Below the pieces are notes generated by a model. That model was not told where the DNA came from. It did no database searches and was given only the letters and a program-made list of their open reading frames with translations. Positions 13,047 through 15,299 of a DNA stretch of 15,299 nucleotides are shown piece after piece. How positions within the stretch are numbered: the stretch's first letter is position 1; each line of letters begins with the position of its first letter. The DNA is from RUG11247 sp050945995 (lineage in GTDB: Bacteria; Bacillota; Clostridia; Christensenellales; Aristaeellaceae): contig JBMNUA010000036.1 of the NCBI GenBank assembly GCA_050945995.1, positions 1 through 15,299 of the forward strand. Reading direction: 5' to 3'. The position numbers and the translations under genes were made by a program.

Positions 13047-14218
13047 TTTAATAGCACCCTTTGCCCTGTCGTGAGCGCGCCTGCGACCGTGGGCTCGATC
13101 AGCGCGGTTTTGCCGTCGGAGGAGAGCACCGTGACCGAGACGAACGTGCCGCCCGGCACATCGTACAGCCACACGCCCGCCTGCCCGTTCTCCTCATAGA
13201 TCGCCTTGGCGGGCACGGAAAGCCCGGTGAAGGTGATCGACACGCTCGCATGCGCGCGCCGCTGGTAGATGAGCGCGCCGATGGGCGCGTTGATCTCAAA
13301 CACCGCGAGCACCGCGCCCTCGGACTGCGAAACCGAGGTGACCCGCGCGCCGAACTGCAAGTCCGAAAAGCCCTCAAACTGCATGGAGTACTCCTGATCG
13401 ACCACGGGGTTCCACGTCGCGCCGTCGGTGAGGATCGCAACGAACCACCTATTTTGGTTGACGAGGCGGTAGACGCTTTTCTCACGCGCGGTCGCGCCGC
13501 CCAATGGTTCGCCCGCGAGCGCCTTTTTGAACTCCGCCGCGCCCAGGGACGGGAGCGTCTCTGCGTTCAAAAACGGCTCGTACCCGTCAGTATAAAAGGA
13601 AACGACGCCCTCTGTCTCCGCGGCGGCGCGCACGCGCCAGGAGGCGATGCTGTTGAGCCGCGCGCTCTCGCGGGAGTAGAGGTTGTTGAGCTTGAGGTCG
13701 TTTCGCATGTTCGAGCGCATGTACTCCTGGCGCGCGACCATCGCGGACTCCAAACGGCGCGTGACGGTGATCAGGTTTCCGGAGGTGTGCCCGGTCACGA
13801 GCGCCTTGAACTCCAGCGCCTGCTGATCGACGATGGTCTCGAGCCGCTCGAGGTCGTTGTCCAAGATGTTTCCGAGCATCGTCTTATGGTACGCCTGTAT
13901 GTTCTCGCGGTCGGTCTCGAGCTTTTTCAGTTCGCTCTCCGAATACCCGGTGGAGTAGAGGTAGGCGACGGTGTCGCCCGCGGAGACGAGCGAGTTTTCC
14001 GGCGCGACGTACTCGATGCGCGCCACGCTGTCTGCGGTGACGAGCGCCTCGTCGCGGATGATCACCGCGTCCATCGACTGCGTGTACGCCGACGACGCCA
14101 TCAGTATGACCTCCACGCGCGTTCCGAAGGGCAGATGCTTGCGCAACATCAAAAAAGCGATGAGCGCCACCGCAAAAAGGAACACAAAAAACCTGCCCTT
14201 GATCCGAAACCTCCGCAT
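13043..14218 (-). CDS. HlyD-like membrane-anchored adaptor protein
   Basis: This 391-residue protein has one N-terminal membrane anchor (about 9-25 after MRRFRIKGR) and the rest outside the cell. Residues about 45-90 form the first half of a barrel-sandwich motif (DAVIIRDEALVTADSVARIE, then YVAPENSLVSAGDTVAYLYS). An alpha-helical hairpin or coiled coil spans about 94-195. Beta-rich adaptor-type domains follow, including SVPAKAIYEENGQAGVWLYD (334-353), typical of HlyD/membrane-fusion proteins. No transporter partner is encoded nearby. The ATG at 14218 was chosen because GGAG lies 8 nt upstream; a GTG at 14245 has no ribosome site. The 3' end overlaps ylmE by 4 bp, so it heads the division operon. 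A comparable HlyD-like gene near ylmE occurs in other Clostridia by my recollection; its function there is unproven. Confidence 0.88.
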   Translation of the reverse strand: MRRFRIKGRFFVFLFAVALIAFLMLRKHLPFGTRVEVILMASSAYTQSMDAVIIRDEALVTADSVARIEYVAPENSLVSAGDTVAYLYSTGYSESELKKLETDRENIQAYHKTMLGNILDNDLERLETIVDQQALEFKALVTGHTSGNLITVTRRLESAMVARQEYMRSNMRNDLKLNNLYSRESARLNSIASWRVRAAAETEGVVSFYTDGYEPFLNAETLPSLGAAEFKKALAGEPLGGATAREKSVYRLVNQNRWFVAILTDGATWNPVVDQEYSMQFEGFSDLQFGARVTSVSQSEGAVLAVFEINAPIGALIYQRRAHASVSITFTGLSVPAKAIYEENGQAGVWLYDVPGGTFVSVTVLSSDGKTALIEPTVAGALTTGQRVLLK

Positions 14219-14284
14219 TGCGCACACTCCGACCATAGAATTCACGAATAAAGGTAGACATTTCTATCCACCATAACTATGTTC

Positions 14285-14394
14285 GGATGTCAAAAGCCCA
14301 TTTCCCTCGATTGAACCGCGATAAATTGTACAGGTAATCTGTAACGAGTGCAATTTATCGCGGCGCAAAGGGCAGAAATGGTCTTTCGGCACCC
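14285..14394. repeat. 110-bp imperfect palindrome in the division-operon leader
   Basis: A single symmetry axis near 14339.5 pairs 14285-14328 with 14351-14394 without any net insertion or deletion. The core is a perfect 13-bp arm pair, CCGCGATAAATTG (14316-14328) and CAATTTATCGCGG (14351-14363). Outside it come small symmetric internal loops and then CCATTTC (14298-14304) with GAAATGG (14375-14381), AAAG with CTTT, and outer pairs out to GG/CC at 14285-14286 and 14393-14394. The 22-nt central loop has a nested TACAG/CTGTA pair (14329-14343). It would form the first part of the transcript from the leftward promoter. No T-run follows on either strand. Confidence 0.7.
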
Positions 14395-14404
14395 TCCACA
14401 AACC

Positions 14405-14433
14405 ATTATAAGCAATATGACGCGATGATGCAA
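14405..14433 (-). promoter_or_regulatory. Sigma-A-type promoter of the division operon
   Basis: On the minus strand TTGCAT (14433-14428) is followed after 17 nt by a perfect TATAAT (14410-14405). The transcript should begin near 14398, giving a leader of about 180 nt before the adaptor ATG at 14218. A second TTGACA at 14293-14288 has no good -10 partner and is not called. The -35 box lies 10 bp from the -35 box of the divergent lgt promoter, so a regulator bound there could affect both. Confidence 0.75.
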
Positions 14434-14443
14434 TGCTCTTGTA

Positions 14444-14473
14444 TTGACAATTCCGCGCCAAAATGCGTATAAT
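14444..14473 (+). promoter_or_regulatory. Sigma-A-type promoter of lgt
   Basis: TTGACA (14444-14449) and TATAAT (14468-14473) are both perfect consensus boxes, with an 18-nt spacer. Transcription should begin near 14480, leaving a short leader of about 20 nt that contains the GAGGTG ribosome site at 14485-14490. Confidence 0.85.
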
Positions 14474-14499
14474 AAGCGCGAATCGAGGTGGGAATTTTG

Positions 14500-15299
14500 T
14501 TGGAATTCAGCCGCAATTCGGTTTCGATCGCCGGCTTTTCGATCATGTACTACGGGGTTTTGATCGCCCTTGGCGTATTGCTGGGCGTGTGGATCGCAAC
14601 CGCGCGCGAGGGGCGCGTGGGCGTGCCGAAGGAGACAACGTTAAATTTGGCGATCCTTTGCGTGCCGCTGTCGATTGTGTGCGCACGGCTGTATTATGTC
14701 GCGTTCGAGTGGCATTTGTACGAAGACGACTGGCTGACGATCTTCAATCTGCGGCGCGGCGGGCTTGCGATCTACGGCGCGGTGATCGGCGGCGTGATCG
14801 GCGGGCTGATCTACGCGCGGGTAAAGAAGGTGGCGTTTTCAAAGCTCGCCGATCTCGCCGCGCCCGCGCTCGCCATCGGGCAGGCGATCGGTCGCTGGGG
14901 CAATTTTTTGAACGAGGAAGCATACGGCGTGGCGGTCACCAACCCCGCATACCAGTTCTTCCCCGCCGCGGTGTACATCCGCGCCGAGGGCGCATGGCAC
15001 GCGGCGACGTTCTTTTATGAATCCGCGTGGTGTTTTCTCATCTTCGCGTTTCTGCTGCTCGCGGAAAAAAGGCGCGCGTTTCGGCGCGCGGGCGATCTCT
15101 TCCTATGGTATGTGTTTTTATACGCGCTCGAGCGCGGCGCGGTGGAGGGGCTGCGCACCGACAGCCTGTACTGGGGGACGGTGCGCGTGTCGCAGCTGTT
15201 GAGCCTGATGGCGATCTTCGCCGTCGCGCTTGTGTTTGCGGCGCGGGCGAAGCGGGCGCATGCGCTGCGCATCGCCGCGCCCGCGGCATGCCTTGCGGC
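14500..15299 (+). CDS. lgt: Prolipoprotein diacylglyceryl transferase, partial (3' end outside the window)
   Basis: This integral membrane enzyme transfers diacylglycerol from phosphatidylglycerol to the lipobox cysteine of prolipoproteins, the step before LspA. The reading frame is open from 14500 to the window end (266 codons). Motifs in order are SIMYYGVLIALGVLLGVW (14-31), RRGGLAIYGAVIGG (85-98), the Lgt signature QAIGRWGNFLNEEAYG (128-143), and near the end LERGAVEGLRTDSLYWG, containing the family Glu-Gly-x-Arg-Thr-Asp element. Several membrane helices are evident. The start is a TTG. The TTGs at 14497 and 14500 are adjacent, 6 and 9 nt after GAGGTG, and 14500 is used here. The gene is divergent from the division operon and driven by a strong promoter. 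The missing C-terminal tail cannot be judged. Confidence 0.95.
   Translation, partial: MEFSRNSVSIAGFSIMYYGVLIALGVLLGVWIATAREGRVGVPKETTLNLAILCVPLSIVCARLYYVAFEWHLYEDDWLTIFNLRRGGLAIYGAVIGGVIGGLIYARVKKVAFSKLADLAAPALAIGQAIGRWGNFLNEEAYGVAVTNPAYQFFPAAVYIRAEGAWHAATFFYESAWCFLIFAFLLLAEKRRAFRRAGDLFLWYVFLYALERGAVEGLRTDSLYWGTVRVSQLLSLMAIFAVALVFAARAKRAHALRIAAPAACLA

Noticed and set aside
13061..14251. A 396-codon open frame opposite the HlyD-like gene
   Set aside because: Antisense shadow of a gene that has a membrane anchor, barrel-sandwich motif and ribosome site; the shadow shows no family features.
14307..14330. Resemblance to the T-box core (GAACCGCG)
   Set aside because: The rest of the T-box sequence (GGTGG part), specifier stem and terminator are absent, and the similarity is part of the palindrome arm.
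14264..14461. A 65-codon minus-strand frame covering the control region
   Set aside because: It overlaps the palindrome and promoter boxes, has no ribosome site, and its start lies upstream of the predicted transcription start.
14463..15020. A 185-codon plus-strand frame overlapping the lgt region
   Set aside because: It is in a different frame from the one encoding the Lgt signature GRWGNFLNEE and is a GC-rich shadow; the true lgt frame runs off the window without a stop.

Overview
The window looks like chromosomal DNA from a GC-rich, spore-former-lineage Bacillota (class Clostridia or a close relative). The evidence is a Gram-positive division cluster (ylmE, sepF, yggT/ylmG, ylmH, divIVA, then lspA and rluD), consensus sigma-A promoters in AT-rich gaps, strong AGGAGG-type ribosome sites with some GTG/TTG starts, and start-stop overlaps between genes. 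The species cannot be named from this sequence alone. No rRNA, tRNA, insertion sequence, CRISPR array or phage gene is visible.

Layout. (1) Positions 1-4962, minus strand: a five-gene peptide/oligosaccharide-type ABC importer in the order substrate-binding protein, permease B, permease C, ATPase D, ATPase F (cut by the window edge). It is driven by a perfect consensus promoter (TTGACA-N17-TATAAT) at 5099-5127. Its leader can fold into a long stem-loop, and a GNRA-capped hairpin sits between the binding-protein gene and the first permease gene. (2) Positions 5295-5948, plus strand: a single gene for a thioredoxin-fold lipoprotein (CPWC). It has its own promoter and a 14-bp-stem terminator shared with the convergent operon. 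(3) Positions 6002-14218, minus strand: one apparent operon read as HlyD-like adaptor, ylmE, sepF, yggT, ylmH, divIVA, a DUF5665-like small membrane protein, lspA, rluD and a GH2 beta-mannosidase. Most junctions overlap or are tight; the longest internal gaps are about 70, 104 and 113 bp. (4) Positions 14219-14499: a control region with two back-to-back promoters and a 110-bp imperfect palindrome. (5) 14500 to the window end, plus strand: lgt, cut by the window edge. No stop codon falls inside the window for it.

How the parts may work together. SepF, DivIVA, YggT, YlmE and YlmH belong to the conserved division/cell-pole neighbourhood of Gram-positive bacteria. Lgt and LspA, the two enzymes that mature lipoproteins, flank or sit inside it, and the CPWC protein nearby has a lipobox and would be a client. 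The ABC importer and the beta-mannosidase may both serve use of (manno-)oligosaccharides, but this is inferred only from proximity and family habits.

The most noteworthy points are the long palindrome that would form the 5' end of the division-operon transcript, the beta-mannosidase gene translationally overlapped with rluD at the operon's tail, the HlyD-like adaptor at its head, the DUF5665-like gene where Bacillus carries ileS, a DivIVA lacking the usual membrane-inserting Phe-Arg pair, and an importer binding protein without a lipobox.
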